Below, piece after piece: positions 60,815-64,000 of a stretch of DNA of 64,000 bases (positions within the stretch are counted from its first letter, which is position 1; every line of letters begins with the position of its first letter). Below the pieces are notes generated by a model. It saw only the letters and a list, made by a program, of their open reading frames with translations. It searched no databases and was not told the origin of the DNA. Source of the DNA: Impatiens glandulifera (lineage: Eukaryota > Streptophyta > Magnoliopsida > Ericales > Balsaminaceae); assembly GCF_907164915.1 (NCBI RefSeq), contig NC_061868.1:20703819-20767818 (forward strand), written 5' to 3'. The position numbers and the translations under genes are program-made.

Positions 60815-60938
60815 TCTATGAATAATGGGGATGGTAAACAAATGAATCATATGTGCTGGTTTAACAATTCAGTCTTGATTCAGAAGAAGGCAGTAGAGAT
60901 ATCTTCTGACCTAAAGGGAACAACTATCTTTCTTCTTG
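60815..60938 (+). pseudogene. SKL1: exon resembling chloroplast shikimate kinase-like 1
   Basis: After the acceptor ttag the frame reads MNNGDGKQMNHMCWFNNSVL, then IQKKAVEISSDLKGTTIFLL and a donor ctt g|gtaatt at 60939. The segment KKA.(E/D)(I/V)S..LKGT(T/S)IFLVG is how I remember the start of the shikimate kinase-like domain of plant SKL1, a chloroplast protein needed for chloroplast development but lacking kinase activity. The next exon, with the P-loop-like MNSSMKTN, would be expected within the following kilobase, but a copia LTR begins 32 bases after the donor and no such exon follows. It is either a broken gene, a captured exon or one exon of a gene with huge introns. Confidence 0.5.
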
Positions 60939-60970
60939 GTAATTTTGATGACTTCATCAATAATAGTAAT

Positions 60971-61870
60971 TGTTGGTAATCTTATCTCATAACAATTATA
61001 CGTAAATATTATTGAATATAGACAATGATAATAGAAAAAAATAAAATAGATTATGTAATAAATTGAAGAAAAGTCTTTTTATTTGCTCTGAGTCATGTGA
61101 AATCACAATTCCCTAAAAACAGTTTCACCGTCTTCGTATGTTCTAGAGAGTTTCGTCAGTGGTTGCTTCACAGGGTACAACAGAACCTGCAATTTGTTTA
61201 GCACAAAAAATCACTATAATAACGAACTAGACAAATTATCTAAATCACAATCAACGAGTTTCAAGAGAACTAGTCGAGTCAAGAACTCGAAGAACGCTCA
61301 CAAAGAACACTCACAAAGAATAGAAAAGACTTTTGGAATTTTAGAATGAGAAATGATAAGATGATGTATTTAGAGGAATATAAAGTGAATGAATATTTAT
61401 AGTTGAAATTAAACTCTAAAACCATTAATCAATTCTTTAATTCAACTACCACTAATCCATCATCTATCCATCTAATGGTTATCCTTGTTTGTCTTTTCAT
61501 TATCCTTACAAGTTACATCCATCATAAGTATTTTATAGTTACAATTGCAATTAACAACATTTGTTAATTACCTCATTCAAGGTATTAATGTTAACTGTAA
61601 CAATTAACAAATTCATTTTTATTTGGATTTAATTTCACCTTAATTCACATTGAAATTAATGTGAATTTTATTTGAATTAATTTCACCTTAATTCACATTT
61701 TAATTTGGTGTGAATTTCATTTGGATTAAATTTCATAATTAATTCAAATTTGAATTAGGTGTGAATTTTATTTGGATTAAATATCACAATTAATTCACAT
61801 TTGAATTTTGTGTGAATTTCATCACAAATATCATTTCCATTGAATTAATAGAATTAGTTTAATTACAACA
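60971..61870 (-). repeat. 3' LTR of a minus-strand copia element
   Basis: On the plus strand it runs from TGTTGGTAATC to AATTACAACA. On the minus strand it starts TGTTGTAATTAAAC directly after the purine-rich gtagggaat, the expected polypurine tract, and follows the copia RNase H remnant at 62379-62905 in that reading direction. The gaattgattcaag-type interior is AT-rich with a TATA-like tataaatattc near 61395. The 5' LTR is not in the window. Confidence 0.65.
61620..61830. repeat. tandem repeat in the copia LTR
   Basis: About three units of 60-65 bp with attcacattt(g)aatt(t/a) and (g)tgtgaatttcatttggatta; the pair ttcacat...atgtgaa is an inverted repeat. Confidence 0.8.
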
Positions 61871-62378
61871 ATTCCCTACATTAATGAAAATTGAAAGATT
61901 AACCCAGTGAAAGATTCAATAGTTGAATCCTACATAAATTAGGCAGATGTGACCTTTTGAACTATATAACTTTACTAGTCGATTAGTAGACTCGATGTCC
62001 TTGAACTATTCCGCCTTTGTGTAAACGATTACACACTTTCACATAGAATTATTTTTAATACATGTCATTTCTCATGATTGTTTTCGTTTTGGTCGTGAAC
62101 ACTAGCCTAGTTTAGTGAGAGGATCTAGAATTGATTCGTGCAATACTTTCAAAAGGACCCCACTTCTCTTTCACATAGGTGATCTCTTTGTTCACAAAGA
62201 ATCATTAAAAGTTTGTTTGCTTATCCTTTTCTGAAATGATATTTTATCGTATGGATTTTTCACCAATAGCAATCTACCAAGTTTAGTATGGTTAAGTTGT
62301 CCCATTGAACCTAGTTCTTGGGATCTTTAGTCATCATAGGTTGGGTTTCTCTTCATACTAACTTATTTTAGGTTTAAG

Positions 62379-62905
62379 TCACATTCCTTGCGAGGACTTT
62401 AATATCAACTCTCTGTTTAACCCTTTGGTTAGAAAATCCGTGATATTATCTTTAGATTTAACGTAATTAATTGAGATAATTCCAGTAGAGGGTAATTGTC
62501 TAATGGTATTATGTATATGACGTATATGTTTATATTTATCATTATACATATGACTCTTAACTTGTCCGATCGCAGATTGACTATCACAATGAATAGAAAA
62601 GGTTGGTATATGCTTAGACCACATTGGAATATCTTCTAAGAATAAATATAGACATTCATATTTTTCACCACACTTGTCAAGAGCTATAAATTCAAATTTT
62701 ATCGTGGATCTAGCAATAACAGTTTTTTAGAATATTTCCAAGATATAGTTGCACCTCCAAGTGTAAATACATATCCACTTATTGACTTAGAATCTTTTAT
62801 ATCTGAAATCCAATTAACATTATTGTAGCCTTAGTTAATAGAATGATGTCTCGTGTAGTGCAGACCATAATCACAAGTATTTCTCAAATACCTAAATAAT
62901 CGTAC
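62379..62905 (-). pseudogene. copia RNase H, C-terminal end of pol
   Basis: Minus-strand frames give IVRLFRYLRNTCDYGLHYTR, then [20 protein letters not shown] and [13 protein letters not shown], and later FEFIALDKCGEKYECLYLFL and SIHCDSQSAIGQVKS. It ends IRHIHNTIRQL, GIISINYVKSKDNITDFLTK and GLNREL. This is the copia RNase H in correct order (D.., E.I, CDSQSA, H). Frames shift near 62700. Upstream pol is absent; the remnant stops at the microsatellite at 62934. The ending KDNI.D.LTKGL is typical of Tork/Retrofit-type copia. Confidence 0.85.
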
Positions 62906-62933
62906 AATGGCTTTCTAATGTTTATTACTTGTG

Positions 62934-64000
<1,067 letters not shown>

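Overview
The window is nuclear DNA of a flowering plant and consists almost entirely of nested and decayed transposable elements. No intact host gene was found. The evidence is plant-type Ty1/copia, Ty3/gypsy, L1 and CACTA proteins, GT/AG introns, long AT-rich spacers and (TA)n microsatellites. The accessory proteins of the first element resemble uncharacterised proteins I associate with Lamiales (asterid) genomes; that placement is weak and rests on memory.

Region 1 (1-8736) is the 3' part of a Sirevirus-like copia element: the end of pol, then about 5.5 kb with three accessory genes that share one N-terminal domain, each behind its own TATA-like box, then a duplicated polypurine tract and a 1.3 kb LTR. 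Region 2 (8737-24233) appears to be one large En/Spm-CACTA element carrying a small unknown gene, a TNP2-type transposase and a Transposase_24 (TNPA/Ptta-like) gene. It has been cut by three solo LTRs (10478-12238, 13983-16091 and 16513-18947), each with an exact 5 bp target duplication. Removing them rejoins the host repeat or the TNP2 reading frame.

Region 3 (24234-34757) holds a decayed exon, a complete 2.3 kb gag-only gypsy element, a copia LTR/PBS junction, three L1 fragments (one with ORF1 but no ORF2) and a 1.4 kb hAT-like element. Region 4 (34758-45549) holds a copia pol relic split by a (TA)n tract, a degenerate triplicated segment carrying an L1 insertion with a 16 bp target duplication, and an inverted-repeat element containing another L1 tail.

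Region 5 (45550-51346) is a Tat/Ogre-like gypsy relic whose protease is joined to integrase with reverse transcriptase missing, followed by almost 3 kb of palindrome-rich tandem repeats. Region 6 (51350-55385) is a complete 4.0 kb CACTA element with a 3 bp target duplication. It has captured three exons of an ABCA1-type transporter gene and the P-loop exon of a kinesin, all on the minus strand. Region 7 (55386-64000) holds LTR-like sequence with a palindromic array, a tRNA-derived SINE, one exon resembling a chloroplast shikimate kinase-like gene (SKL1), and a copia 3' LTR with its RNase H remnant.

Two themes recur. Several unrelated families carry arrays of short palindromes in or near their LTRs, and most in-frame stops sit where a single G:C to A:T transition from Trp or Gln explains them, as expected from decay of methylated DNA.
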